Below are positions 25,990-34,740 of a DNA stretch of 64,000 nucleotides, in pieces. The notes under the pieces are model-generated. The model was not told the DNA's origin, searched no databases, and saw only the letters and a program-made list of their open reading frames with translations. The position numbers and the translations under genes were made by a program. How positions within the stretch are numbered: position 1 is the stretch's first letter; each line of letters begins with the position of its first letter. The stretch spans positions 62,001 to 126,000 of the forward strand of contig NZ_JANIIC010000018.1 in assembly GCF_024519315.1 (NCBI RefSeq), written 5' to 3'. This DNA comes from Streptomyces malaysiensis subsp. samsunensis. GTDB lineage: Bacteria > Actinomycetota > Actinomycetes > Streptomycetales > Streptomycetaceae.

Positions 25990-26436
25990 ATGGCGAAGAA
26001 GGCGTCGACGGCGGGCAGCGCCGAGAGCCAAGCGCGCTTGGCGGCGCTGAACCCGGCGATCACCGTGCTGCAATCGGTGAAACCGCCGTTCGTGCCGGAG
26101 GAAGCGGAGGCGATGACGATCCGCGTCGACTACCCTCCCGGCGAGCGCGGCCTCCCGCCACACCGCCACTCGGGCCCCGCCTTCGGCTTCATGCTGGAGG
26201 GCGAGATGCTCTTCGAGCTGGAGGGCGAGCCGGAGCGGGTGATCAAGGCAGGGGAGACGTTCTGGGAGCCGGGCGGCGATGTCATCCACTACCAGGACGG
26301 GAACAACCGCACGGACTCATGGAGCCGCTTCACCGTCACCATGCTCTGCGTACCGGGCCGGCCCATGCTCACCCTGGTCGACGACGAGGAACTGGCCCAG
26401 CGCCAGCACTTGAGAGCGCCCCGTCCGGGCACGTGA
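25990..26436 (+). CDS. cupin-domain protein
   Basis: The 148-residue protein has a single cupin: YPPGERGLPPHRHSGPAFG carries the His-x-His motif and a second conserved His aligns in GGDVIHYQDGNN. Length and motif suit a small metal-binding cupin of unknown substrate. Ribosome binding site GGAGG (25977-25981) precedes ATG 25990. The 290 bp upstream, shared with the divergent FG-GAP gene, hold no gene. Confidence 0.88.
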   Translation: MAKKASTAGSAESQARLAALNPAITVLQSVKPPFVPEEAEAMTIRVDYPPGERGLPPHRHSGPAFGFMLEGEMLFELEGEPERVIKAGETFWEPGGDVIHYQDGNNRTDSWSRFTVTMLCVPGRPMLTLVDDEELAQRQHLRAPRPGT

Positions 26437-26467
26437 TCCCGGCTGGATCCGGACGTCGAACGAACCG

Positions 26468-26896
26468 TCAGCCTCCTGATGAGCAGCAGGCGTCGCCGCC
26501 CTCGAGGGCCGCGCTCTTACCCATCCGGTCGGCGTCGCCCTTGACGACGTAGACCTCCCAGGGCTCCTTGCCGGGGCCGTGCACCCAGACCTTGTCCTGG
26601 AGGGCGTAACAGCAGGAGGTGTCGTTCTCCTCGAACGTGGCGAGCCCCGCGCCCTCGAGGCGGCCGGTGGCGGCGTCGACCTGGTCGGTGGAGTCGACCT
26701 CGACACCGAGGTGATCCAGCCGGGTCTCCTGTCCCGCCTCGCCCTCGATCAGGACCAGCTTGAGCGGCGGCTCGGCGATCGCGAAGTTGGCGTATCCCGG
26801 GCGGCGCTTGGCCGGTTCGACGCCGAAGAGCTTGGTGTAGAACGCCACCGAGGCGTCGAGGTCGGGCACGTTGAGAGCGAGCTGCACACGGGACAT
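26468..26896 (-). CDS. CadI/ArsI-family VOC metalloprotein
   Basis: The 142-residue glyoxalase/dioxygenase-fold protein starts MSRVQLALNVPDLDASVAFY, like mycobacterial CadI, and has vicinal Cys95-Cys96 in DTSCCYALQDKVWV and a C-terminal DACC. ArsI C-As lyases use such a Cys pair to bind trivalent organoarsenicals and need His5 as an iron ligand; here residue 5 is Gln, as I recall for CadI. So a cadmium/arsenic-induced CadI-like protein is the safer call than an active lyase. It is divergent from an arsR-derived ORF with twin operator sites between. Confidence 0.82.
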   Translation of the reverse strand: MSRVQLALNVPDLDASVAFYTKLFGVEPAKRRPGYANFAIAEPPLKLVLIEGEAGQETRLDHLGVEVDSTDQVDAATGRLEGAGLATFEENDTSCCYALQDKVWVHGPGKEPWEVYVVKGDADRMGKSAALEGGDACCSSGG

Positions 26897-26918
26897 GGCT
26901 TATCCCCCATCGGGTTGT

Positions 26919-26967
26919 ATTGATGTTCTTCGATGCAAGATTGCGCGATGGATCGAAGAACGTCAAT
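26919..26967. promoter_or_regulatory. paired inverted ArsR operator sites
   Basis: ATTGATGTTCTTCGAT (26919-26934) is repeated in inverted orientation at 26952-26967 (reverse complement ATTGACGTTCTTCGAT), one mismatch in 16. It lies in the 79 bp between the divergent cadI-like and arsR-derived starts. ATTGAxG...TTCGAT half sites fit ArsR/SmtB binding. One site faces each gene. Confidence 0.75.
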
Positions 26968-26975
26968 ATTGAGGT

Positions 26976-27440
26976 ATGTCGAAACAAGAGCTCGTGGTGC
27001 TCGGCCGGGACGGCGCCGACGGCTGCTGCCCGGGACTGCTGACCGCTCCCCTGGACGAGGCACGGTCCATCGAGCTGGCGAAGGTGTTCAAGGCGCTGGA
27101 CGACCCGATCCGGCTCCGGCTGCTGTCGATGATCGCCTCCCGCGCCGGAGGCGAGGTCTGCGTCTGTGACCTCACCCCCGCCTTCGACCTGTCGCAGCCG
27201 ACGATCTCCCACCACCTCAAGCTGCTCGGGCTCGCGCTTCTGGACGCGCTGATCGCCTCCACGGAGGCGGCGGGCATCTGGACCATTCAATCCGGCATCT
27301 TCCCCGAGAACACCGCCAGCCTCGCCCTGCACCGGCGTGCGGGCTTCCGCACCATCGGCACCCGTGAACGCATCGGCCGCCACCACGGCATATGGCGCGA
27401 CGTCGTCCTCATCGAGCGGCGGAGCCCGAAGGTCGGCTGA
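26976..27440 (+). pseudogene. chimeric ORF: ArsR N-terminus joined to ArsN-type acetyltransferase C-terminus
   Basis: The open frame encodes 154 residues from two families. Residues 1-86 are an ArsR repressor core: KVFKALDDPIRLRLLSMIAS, CVCDLTPAFDLSQPTISHHL. Directly after KLLG the helix that should complete the winged HTH is lost, and residues 88-154 read as the end of a GNAT acetyltransferase (IWTIQSGIFPENTASLALHR, RAGFRTIGTRERIGRHHG). GNATs of this type sit at the end of ars operons. An in-frame deletion from arsR to the acetyltransferase would explain this and would have removed genes for an arsenite efflux pump and reductase. The metal motif CVCD is present, but the wing is missing, so function is doubtful. 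Its 3' end overlaps the AraC gene. Confidence 0.75.
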
Positions 27441-28227
27441 ACCTCCTGCCGTCGCGCAGCTCCGCTTGGTAGCGGCCCGGGGTCTGGCCGACGATCTCGG
27501 TGAACGCGTCGATGAAGCTCGAGGGGTTGGACCACCCGCACTCCGTCGCGGTGTCGGTGACGGACCGGCCGCCGGTGAGGTGGACCAGGGCGTGGTGGAT
27601 CCGCAGGACGGTGCGCCAGCGGTGGAAGCTCATGCCCAACTCGGTGTGGAACAGGCGGCTCAGGGTGCGCTCGCTCGCGCCCACGGTCCGTCCCAGCTCG
27701 GTCAGGGTCCTGGTCCGGCCGGGCTCGGCGTGCAGGAGGTCGGTGACGGCACGCAGCCGGTCGTCGCGGGGTTCGGGCAGGTGCAGGGACTGCTCGGGGG
27801 TCTCGGCGAGCTCGTCGATCACCACCGCGCGCAGCCGTTCGTGGGCGCCGGGCCGGACCTCCCGCCGGTCGGTCAGCGCCAGGAGGGCCTCTCGCAGCAG
27901 GGGGCTCACCGCGAAGACGCTCGGGTGCGCCACGAGCGCGTCGCACAGTTCGGCCGGGATGATGACGAGGCGGGCGTCGGTCCTGCCGTAGAAGCGATGG
28001 GAGTGGTCGAATCCGGGCGGTGTCCATGTCACCCGGTTGGCCGGGGCGACCCAGGTCCCGCGCGCGGTCGTGGTGGCCAGGGCACCGGCGGCCGCGTACA
28101 CCAGCTGGCCCTGGACGTGGGAGTGGGTGTGCAGGTGGAAGCCGTGCGGGAGCCAGCCTCCTCCGCTACGAGGCATGTCCACCGGTGGCGTCGAGGGTGC
28201 TGGGCAGGGCTGGCGGGTTTCCGGCAT
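27409..28227 (-). CDS. AraC-family transcriptional regulator
   Basis: The 272-residue protein has an N-terminal cupin-like sensor (FHLHTHSHVQGQLVYAAAGA) and a C-terminal double HTH: RTLTELGRTVGASERTLSRL, then SVTDTATECGWSNPSSFIDA with the signature FTEIVGQTPGRYQ. The type resembles AraC regulators of efflux genes, which are usually divergent from an MFS gene; none is adjacent here. It overlaps the 3' end of the chimeric ars ORF, perhaps as a result of that deletion. Confidence 0.9.
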   Translation of the reverse strand: MPETRQPCPAPSTPPVDMPRSGGGWLPHGFHLHTHSHVQGQLVYAAAGALATTTARGTWVAPANRVTWTPPGFDHSHRFYGRTDARLVIIPAELCDALVAHPSVFAVSPLLREALLALTDRREVRPGAHERLRAVVIDELAETPEQSLHLPEPRDDRLRAVTDLLHAEPGRTRTLTELGRTVGASERTLSRLFHTELGMSFHRWRTVLRIHHALVHLTGGRSVTDTATECGWSNPSSFIDAFTEIVGQTPGRYQAELRDGRRFSRPSGSAAR

Positions 28228-28297
28228 CAGCCCTCAGTTTACCGTCGCTTCCGGGACCGCTTGCGCACCGGCGGCCGAGCCCTTGGGCCGGCGGCAC

Positions 28298-28328
28298 GCC
28301 CGCCACCGGCGCCGGGCCGGTGGCGGGC
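28298..28328 (-). terminator. hairpin terminator after the mannosidase gene
   Basis: GCCCGCCACCGGC (28298-28310) pairs perfectly with GCCGGTGGCGGGC (28316-28328), loop 5 nt. It lies 15 bp past the mannosidase stop and ends the ABC-mannosidase operon. Confidence 0.78.
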
Positions 28329-28342
28329 GATGCGCTACCCCG

Positions 28343-31300
28343 CTACCCCCGCGGCGCCAGGCGCACCCGCACCGCCGTGGTCCCCAGACGGGGGATCTCC
28401 ACGAGTATGTCGTGGCCGTCGAGGGCGACAGGGGCATCGGAACCGTCGGGGTCGCCGAGGTACGTGGCGCGCTCCGCCCCCGCGACGGGGAAGCCGCACC
28501 TGAGCCGGACCGTGCGCGGCTCCGTGGCGAAGGACTGGAGCCTCACCAGCAGATCGACGCCGTCGTCACCCGGCACCGGGGCCGCGTCGCGGACCGCGAC
28601 GCGCGCGTCGTCCACGGAGAGCAGCGCGAGTTCGGCCGGCCGGTCCGCGTCGGGCGCGCCGTGTGCGGCCACGCCGATCAGCGGGTGGTCGACCTCATGG
28701 GCGGTGCGCAGCGCCAGGGCGTCGGCGTCGATGGTCTCACCGCCGCGGCGGACGCCCACCGCGTACCGGAAGGTGGTGTGGAACGCCTGCTGGGACGGGA
28801 AGTTGGTGTCCCACAGGTTGTTGTGCACCCAGGAGTAGACCGTGCCGGCCTGGCGCGGCGATGTCGAGTCGGGGAAGGGCGCGTAGGGCAGGGCGATGGT
28901 CTCCGGTTCGACCAGCGGCGCGTCCCTGGTGACCCAGGCCACGGGGCCGCCGTCGTCCGCCAGCGAGACGAACGACCTGATGGCACGCATGTGCTGGGGC
29001 GCGCCGGGCACATGCGCGAGGCCCGTGCCGGTCAGCGCGCCGGTGATCTCGTAGTGCACCGTGGGCCGCGACAGCGCGAACGGGAACGCGAGGTACGCGC
29101 TCTCCTTCGTCATGGTGGCGGGTTTGTCGAACCGGTTGTCGATCACCAGATGCGCGTCGTCACGGCCGAGGCCGACCGTGGTGCGGGCCCGGCGGACGCC
29201 GTCCGCCGCGTACTCGTAGGTCAGCCGCTGGCCCAGAGCGTCGTCGACGCGTTCGAGGAGCACGGCGGGGCGGGCCTGGGTCCGGGAGCCGAGGAGTTCC
29301 AGTTCCTCGCTCACCGTGGTCTTGTTGGCCTGGTGGTTGTAGCCGCCCGCGGTGGTGTACGTGTCGTAGACATAGCCGTTGAAACCGACGACGGCGTCCT
29401 GGTCGACGAGTTCACGGCCGGTGGCCTTCTCGACCAGGCTCGCCACACAGGCCCTGGTCAGGTCGATACGGACGCGCAGGTGGGCGTTCTCCAGGATCAG
29501 ATCGTCGGCGGTGGGCAGGGGTACGGCGCGCTCCTTGCGCCGCTCGCCCTCCGCGTCCCCGTCGAGGCGGAGGGGGACGGGGGAGGCCACCACCGTGCCG
29601 CCGTCCTCGCCGGTCACCCTCACATCCAGCCGTACGAGGCCGAACGGCGGCACGTCGGGCACGTGGATGTGCAGCCACCGCCCGGCGTCCCGGTGGACCG
29701 GGTTGGTCTGCGCCTCCTGGACCATGGGCAGTTCAGCGCCCGTGCGGCCGTCGGTCACCGACACCTCGCTCGTGAGCGGGACCCGGCTCTCGCGCAGGAA
29801 CACCGTCACGACCGAGGTGCGCGCGGCCGCCGTGGTGTTGACGGCCCAGTACGTCACATCGGCGTCGGCCGCGGCGGGCAGTACGGCGCCGAGGGCGGCC
29901 GAGGCGTGGTCGAGGAAGGTGTCGGCGTCGTTGTCGCCGTGCAGCGCGTACCCGTACTTCCAGTGCCACTGCTGCTCGCCCGACTCGCCGCCCGCGTCAC
30001 CGTGGGTCCACGGGTCGGCGGCGCCCCAGGTGTGCTCGTTGAACAGGGACACCGACCGGTACACCTGGTCGGCGCCGCCGCGGGCGGCCGTGGCCAGGTC
30101 GGTGGTGGGCCCGGCGGGGGAGGCCAGGGCGGCGATGCCGTACAGGGTGGCGGCGTCGGTGACGGTGGACTGGGCACGGCGCACCATGGCCTGGGGCCGG
30201 GCGCCCGAGCCGACGCCCTCGACCCACCAGTCGCCCCAGTCACCCTCGAAGGCGGGGATGGCGTCGCCGAGGCGGGCCTCGGCGTCGGTGAAGAAGTCGG
30301 TGTTGGTGGACAGCCGCAGCCGGGGGCTGTCCCATGTCTCGTTCCAGCGGCGCACGGTCTCGGCGAGGATCAGCCGCGGCGGCGCGTTGTCCCCGAAGTG
30401 GCCCTGCACCCTCAGGTGCAGCACATCCCATGGGTAGGGCTCGCGCTCCCCGGGCGCGGGGGCCGGTGAGCCGAGGAGTTCGGGCGGGAACGGGTAGGGG
30501 TTGGTCGCGAGCGAGGTCAGATAGGCGGGCAGCAGGTCGTCCACCATGGCGTAGGAGGTGTCGAAGCCCAGCACGGGCCCTTCCATGTAGGCCAGGCCGT
30601 GCGGGCTGTCGGTCATCCACACCAGCACCTCCTTGCCCGAGGGTGCGCGCCACCGGAACAGGCGCGGCAGCCGTGCCCCGCCGTTGGTGGTGGGCACCGA
30701 GCGCCCGGCCCAGTTGTGCGCCACCGACAGATAGCGCACGCCCAGCGGGGACAGGGCGTCCGGCAGCCCGGCGACGGAGCCGGGCACGTCGGTCTGCATG
30801 GCCGAGCGGAACTCGATCCCGTGGGTGTCCCGCACCCGGCGGGCCAGACGCAGCAGTTCATGGAGTTCGTCGGTGGAACAGGTGTCGCTGTGGAGGTTGT
30901 ACGGCATGGCCGTCAGCTCGATTTGACCGGCGCGTACCCGCTCGACGAACTCCGCGACCCGCTCCGGCGGCCGGACCGCGGCCCACTGCTCGAACGACCA
31001 CAGCGACTCCACGGCCCACCGGAACCTGGCGTCGTCGGGCCAGCCGTCGGTGGTACGGGTCAGATCGAGGCAGGAGTCGAGGAAGGCGACGTGTTCGCCG
31101 AGGACGGTGCCCTGCGGATCGGTGTAGCCGATGTCCAGGTGTGAGTGGTGGACCAGGTGGATCGTCCAGTCCCGCGGCGGGTCCAGCGCGAAGGCGAGCA
31201 CCGCCGACGCGTCGCCGTTGCGGGCCACGACGCGCACCTCGCGGCGGTCGCGCTCCAGGGGGAGCATGAGGCGTGGCCCGCCGGGCGCGGGCAGCACCTC

Positions 31301-31552
31301 GACGGGTACGGGGCCCCGGCCGGCGATCTCCACCTCGAAGGTCCACCCCTCGTGGTCCGGCGCGTCGCCGGAGAGGAGGATGCGCACACCGCGCCGGGCG
31401 CCGGTGTCGGCGCGGCGTGCGAGGTGTTCCGGCAGGGCCCGCAGTTCCGTGCCGCCGGCCCGCGCGGTGGCGGCGACGGCGAGGCCGATCATGCTCGTCC
31501 GGGCCTTGTCGGTGGACCAGCGGCGGTCGCGTACGAGGGCGCGCGTCGTCAT
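28343..31552 (-). CDS. GH38-family alpha-mannosidase-like glycosidase
   Basis: The 1069-residue protein has the GH38 N-terminal catalytic domain: VHHSHLDIGYTD near residue 135 (zinc His and Asp), AMQTDVPG for the region of the nucleophile Asp, and SVAHNWAGRS. A long beta-rich C-terminal half follows, as in GH38 enzymes and related DUF5054 proteins. No signal peptide is seen, so it probably hydrolyses imported oligosaccharides in the cytoplasm. It is the last gene of an operon with a sugar ABC importer and opposite a LacI regulator and a phosphomannose isomerase-like gene. That context supports mannose-containing substrates. Linkage specificity is unknown. Confidence 0.82.
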   Translation of the reverse strand: MTTRALVRDRRWSTDKARTSMIGLAVAATARAGGTELRALPEHLARRADTGARRGVRILLSGDAPDHEGWTFEVEIAGRGPVPVEVLPAPGGPRLMLPLERDRREVRVVARNGDASAVLAFALDPPRDWTIHLVHHSHLDIGYTDPQGTVLGEHVAFLDSCLDLTRTTDGWPDDARFRWAVESLWSFEQWAAVRPPERVAEFVERVRAGQIELTAMPYNLHSDTCSTDELHELLRLARRVRDTHGIEFRSAMQTDVPGSVAGLPDALSPLGVRYLSVAHNWAGRSVPTTNGGARLPRLFRWRAPSGKEVLVWMTDSPHGLAYMEGPVLGFDTSYAMVDDLLPAYLTSLATNPYPFPPELLGSPAPAPGEREPYPWDVLHLRVQGHFGDNAPPRLILAETVRRWNETWDSPRLRLSTNTDFFTDAEARLGDAIPAFEGDWGDWWVEGVGSGARPQAMVRRAQSTVTDAATLYGIAALASPAGPTTDLATAARGGADQVYRSVSLFNEHTWGAADPWTHGDAGGESGEQQWHWKYGYALHGDNDADTFLDHASAALGAVLPAAADADVTYWAVNTTAAARTSVVTVFLRESRVPLTSEVSVTDGRTGAELPMVQEAQTNPVHRDAGRWLHIHVPDVPPFGLVRLDVRVTGEDGGTVVASPVPLRLDGDAEGERRKERAVPLPTADDLILENAHLRVRIDLTRACVASLVEKATGRELVDQDAVVGFNGYVYDTYTTAGGYNHQANKTTVSEELELLGSRTQARPAVLLERVDDALGQRLTYEYAADGVRRARTTVGLGRDDAHLVIDNRFDKPATMTKESAYLAFPFALSRPTVHYEITGALTGTGLAHVPGAPQHMRAIRSFVSLADDGGPVAWVTRDAPLVEPETIALPYAPFPDSTSPRQAGTVYSWVHNNLWDTNFPSQQAFHTTFRYAVGVRRGGETIDADALALRTAHEVDHPLIGVAAHGAPDADRPAELALLSVDDARVAVRDAAPVPGDDGVDLLVRLQSFATEPRTVRLRCGFPVAGAERATYLGDPDGSDAPVALDGHDILVEIPRLGTTAVRVRLAPRG

Positions 31553-31581
31553 GTGTCTCTTCTCTCCCAGGGTGGTTCGGT

Positions 31582-32394
31582 TCAGGACGTGAGCCGCAGG
31601 CTGTTGACGAAGAAGCGCTGGAACACGAAGAAGAGGACCACGGTCGGCACCGAGGCGATCAGCGCGCCGGCGAGCACGACGGGCGGTCCCACCGTGGAGT
31701 AGTTGCCGTTGAGGTCGGCCAGTGTGGCCGTCACCGGCCGCACGTTGGGGCTGAGTGACAGGGTGATGCCGAACAGCAGGTCGTTCCAGATCCAGGTGAA
31801 CTGGAAGATGAAGGCGGCCAGCAGCGCGTTCCTGGCCAGCGGCAGATGGATCCGCAGGAACATCGACAGCCAGTGCACGCCGTCGATCTGGGCCGCCTCG
31901 GAGATCTCCTTCGGCACGGTGAGCATGAAGTTGCGGTTGACGAAGAACGCGAAGGGGATCGTCAGCGCCACGTAGATCAGCAGCATGCCGTACTGGGTGT
32001 CGTAGAGGCCGGTGGTGGCGTACCCGGTGAACAGCGGGGACAGGAACGTCTGGAGGGGCAGCACGGTGCCGATGAAGATGAACCAGAACCAGAGTCCGGG
32101 CCGCCGCACCGGCATCACGGTGACGGCGAACGAGGCGAGTGCCGCGATCACCACCGCCACCGCCGCGCCGATCACCGCGTACATCAGTGTGTTGAGCAGC
32201 CCCCGCCCGACATCGGCGTTGTCGAACGCGGCGCGGATGTTGGCGAACAGCCCCGGGGAGGTGAACCACCACCGTGGCGATCCGGTGTACCGCTTGGCCG
32301 GGGTGAAGGCGTTGACCACGACCAGCCAGGTCGGCACCAGCCACAGCACGGAGACCAGGGTGACCAGGACGCCGCGCGCTCTTCTGCCCGTCAT
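31582..32394 (-). CDS. sugar ABC transporter permease (MalG type)
   Basis: The 270-residue protein has six predicted membrane helices and the EAA loop EISEAAQIDGVHWLSMFLRI, which contacts the ATPase. It belongs to the CUT1 group. Its ATG overlaps the stop of the first permease (32391-32394). No ATPase gene is in the locus; CUT1 importers in streptomycetes commonly share the MsiK ATPase encoded elsewhere. Confidence 0.92.
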   Translation of the reverse strand: MTGRRARGVLVTLVSVLWLVPTWLVVVNAFTPAKRYTGSPRWWFTSPGLFANIRAAFDNADVGRGLLNTLMYAVIGAAVAVVIAALASFAVTVMPVRRPGLWFWFIFIGTVLPLQTFLSPLFTGYATTGLYDTQYGMLLIYVALTIPFAFFVNRNFMLTVPKEISEAAQIDGVHWLSMFLRIHLPLARNALLAAFIFQFTWIWNDLLFGITLSLSPNVRPVTATLADLNGNYSTVGPPVVLAGALIASVPTVVLFFVFQRFFVNSLRLTS

Positions 32395-33347
32395 ACGCCC
32401 TCCCCGGACCGCTGCCGCACCTGTTGCCGCAGGTAGAGCCAGGAGGCGGCGATGACGACGACCGTCAGTACGACGGAGACGGCGGCGCCGTAGCCGTACC
32501 GGTTGAGGGTGAAGGTCTGCCGGTACATCGTCAGCGCGAGTGTCTCGGAGGCCGTTCCGGGGCCGCCCTGGGTGAGCAGCCACACGATGTCGAAGGTCTT
32601 CAGGCTGTTGACGATCGACATGCCCACCACCACGACGGTCATCGGCCGCAGCTGCGGCACGATCACGCGCAGGAACAGCTGGAGGCCCTGCGCGCCGTCG
32701 AGCCGGGCGGCCTCGATGGTGTCCGCGGGGATGGTCTGGAGCCCGATCAGGAACAGGATCAGCGAGGCCCCGGTCGCCTGCCATGTCGTCGCCACGATCA
32801 TGACGAAGGTGTTCAACGGCCAGTGCAGCAGCCACTCCTGCTGCCAGCTGCCGAGCCCCACCGCGCCCAGCGTCTGGTTGACCGCCCCGTCGCTCTTCAG
32901 CAGGAACGTCCACAGCAGCGCCGTCGCCGAGCCGGAGAGCGCGTACGGGATGATCACGGCGGTCCGGGCCACCGCGCCCCAGCGCATCGAGTGGGTCAGC
33001 ACCGCGAGGAGCAGGCCCAGCAGCACGGGGAGGACCAGCGTGCCCACCACCCAGAGCACGGTGTTCAGCAGCGACCGGCCGAAGTCGGGGTCGGTGAACA
33101 GCGCGGTGTAGTTGGACAGGCCGACGAAGCGCGCGGTGATGCCGTTGTCGTCGAAGAAGCTGCGCCACGCCGTGATCAGGAAGGGCACGACCAGGAGCAG
33201 CAGGATCAGCGCCACGGCGGGTGCCAGGAACGCGCCCACCCAGGCGGCGGCGCGGAGGCGGGCGGAGCGCGGATCGGGCGGGAGGGGCCCCGGCCGGTGC
33301 GGCCCCGTTCGGCTGGCTGCCTCGTCGGCAGTGGTCAGGACGTCCAC
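32391..33347 (-). CDS. sugar ABC transporter permease (MalF type)
   Basis: The 318-residue protein has six membrane helices after a charged N-terminus, and the EAA loop DTIEAARLDGAQGLQLFLRV. The GTG at 33347, with AGGAG six bases before, is chosen as start; it lies inside the end of the binding-protein gene, and a GTG at 33356 is an alternative. Pairs with the MalG-type protein to form the channel. Confidence 0.92.
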   Translation of the reverse strand: MDVLTTADEAASRTGPHRPGPLPPDPRSARLRAAAWVGAFLAPAVALILLLLVVPFLITAWRSFFDDNGITARFVGLSNYTALFTDPDFGRSLLNTVLWVVGTLVLPVLLGLLLAVLTHSMRWGAVARTAVIIPYALSGSATALLWTFLLKSDGAVNQTLGAVGLGSWQQEWLLHWPLNTFVMIVATTWQATGASLILFLIGLQTIPADTIEAARLDGAQGLQLFLRVIVPQLRPMTVVVVGMSIVNSLKTFDIVWLLTQGGPGTASETLALTMYRQTFTLNRYGYGAAVSVVLTVVVIAASWLYLRQQVRQRSGEGV

Positions 33348-34633
33348 ACCGTCCACTCCTTGTCGGCTCGGTGCTGCATGTTCGTCAGGGTCTTCGCCGC
33401 CTGCGCCGATGTGGGGTCGATCATGAAGGCGCTCAGGTCCTGGACGTTCCCCTCGATCAGTACCGGGGGCGATGCCTCCCAGTAGCGGATGGCCTGCGTC
33501 GGCCGTTCCCGCCGCACCTGGGCGGCGACTTGGCGCACCGTGCCCACGTTCGGCACGACGCCCGGATCGGCGGAGGTGTCCCGCAGGAAGCCCGTCCACG
33601 CCCGCTGGACCGCGGGGTCGAGCCAGGCGCGTGCCACGGCGAGGGCGGCGTCGCGCTTGTGGGCGTGTGCCGAAACCGCCAGCACGCCGCTCTCCACGAG
33701 CACCGAGGGGGCGCCGCCGGGCGGCGGGGGCAGCAGGAACGCGCCGAGGTCGGCGTCCTTGACCCCGGCGTCGAGGAACGCCCCGGTGTTCCAGGTGCCG
33801 TAGAGGCACATGGCGGTGCGGCCCTGCGCGAACTGGCCCGGCACGTCCGTGGACGAGGCGTCGGGCGAGGAGAAGGCGCCCCGCCGGTACAGATCGCTCC
33901 ACAGGGCCATCGCGCGCCGGCACACATCGTCGGTGTACGAGGCCCTGCCCGCCGTGAGGTCGAGGTAGAAGCGGTGGTCGAGCCCGTTGACGAGCTGCTG
34001 GAACCAGATCGACGACTCCCAGGTGGTCGCGCCGCCGGAGGAGATCGGTGTGATGCCCTTGGCGTGCGCGGCGTCCACCACGTCGAGGAACTGCCGCCAG
34101 GTCGTCGGCACCTCCACACCCAGCCGCTCGAAGACGGACCGGCTGTGGAAGACGACGTAGTAGGACTTGTAGAGCGGGACGCCGTACTGCCTGCCCTCGT
34201 GGCTGAAGGTCTCGCGCAGGGCGGTGTCGTCGCTCCAGCCGCGCCGGGCCGCCTCGTCCCAGGCGTCGGTGACATCGGCGAGGATTCCGGAGCGGGCGAT
34301 ATCGCGCAGCCGGTACCCGTTCCACCACTTGATGAGATCCGCCGTGGAGTCGGTCCGCGCCGACATGCGCACGATCTGCTGGTAGTTGCTGACGTTGGGC
34401 ACCGCCCGCGGCGCGAGCCGGAAGCCGGACAGCGGCCGCAGCCGGCTGCCCGCCGCCCGGAAACCCGGCGCCCAGGTGGGGTTGTCGTTGAACACCGAGA
34501 CCACGTCGGCCGGCGCGGGCCGGCTCATCGAACCTCGTGCGCACGCACTGAGCGCAAGACTGGCGATGCCTGCGAAGGAGGAGGCCAACGCCCTGCGCCG
34601 GCTCATCCCGAATGGCATGTCGATCGACCCCAT
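33335..34633 (-). CDS. sugar ABC transporter substrate-binding lipoprotein
   Basis: The 432-residue protein has SRRRALASSFAGIASLALSAC, a Tat-like lipoprotein signal with lipobox LSAC. The mature part has CUT1 binding-protein features: WWNGYRLRDIARSGILADVT, GVPLYKSYYVVFHSR and CLYGTWNTG. It is the first gene of the importer operon; a CUT1 binding protein decides substrate choice, and the mannosidase points to mannosides. Start ATG 34633 has GAGGGGG close upstream; an ATG at 34618 is possible. Confidence 0.9.
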   Translation of the reverse strand: MGSIDMPFGMSRRRALASSFAGIASLALSACARGSMSRPAPADVVSVFNDNPTWAPGFRAAGSRLRPLSGFRLAPRAVPNVSNYQQIVRMSARTDSTADLIKWWNGYRLRDIARSGILADVTDAWDEAARRGWSDDTALRETFSHEGRQYGVPLYKSYYVVFHSRSVFERLGVEVPTTWRQFLDVVDAAHAKGITPISSGGATTWESSIWFQQLVNGLDHRFYLDLTAGRASYTDDVCRRAMALWSDLYRRGAFSSPDASSTDVPGQFAQGRTAMCLYGTWNTGAFLDAGVKDADLGAFLLPPPPGGAPSVLVESGVLAVSAHAHKRDAALAVARAWLDPAVQRAWTGFLRDTSADPGVVPNVGTVRQVAAQVRRERPTQAIRYWEASPPVLIEGNVQDLSAFMIDPTSAQAAKTLTNMQHRADKEWTVWTS

Positions 34634-34668
34634 CTGACCCCCTCGTCACGGAATCACCGACCTGATAA

Positions 34669-34680
34669 GTTATCGGTAAC
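34669..34680. promoter_or_regulatory. LacI-type operator in the mannoside divergent region
   Basis: GTTATCGGTAAC is an imperfect palindrome with central CG, typical of LacI-family sites. It lies in the 107 bp between the binding-protein and isomerase genes, 36 bp from the former start. A second AT-rich palindrome, CGTTAACG, is at 34713-34720, nearer the isomerase start. LacI encoded at 36477 is the likely ligand-controlled binder. Confidence 0.6.
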
Positions 34681-34740
34681 GTACAGGCGCGCAGGTGGTT
34701 TGAGAAGGCGCGCGTTAACGTATCTCACGGGATTGGTGAC

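Noticed and set aside
31860..33485. Long plus-strand frames across the permease genes
   Set aside because: They are hydrophilic antisense frames; the minus strand encodes classical six-helix permeases with EAA loops.
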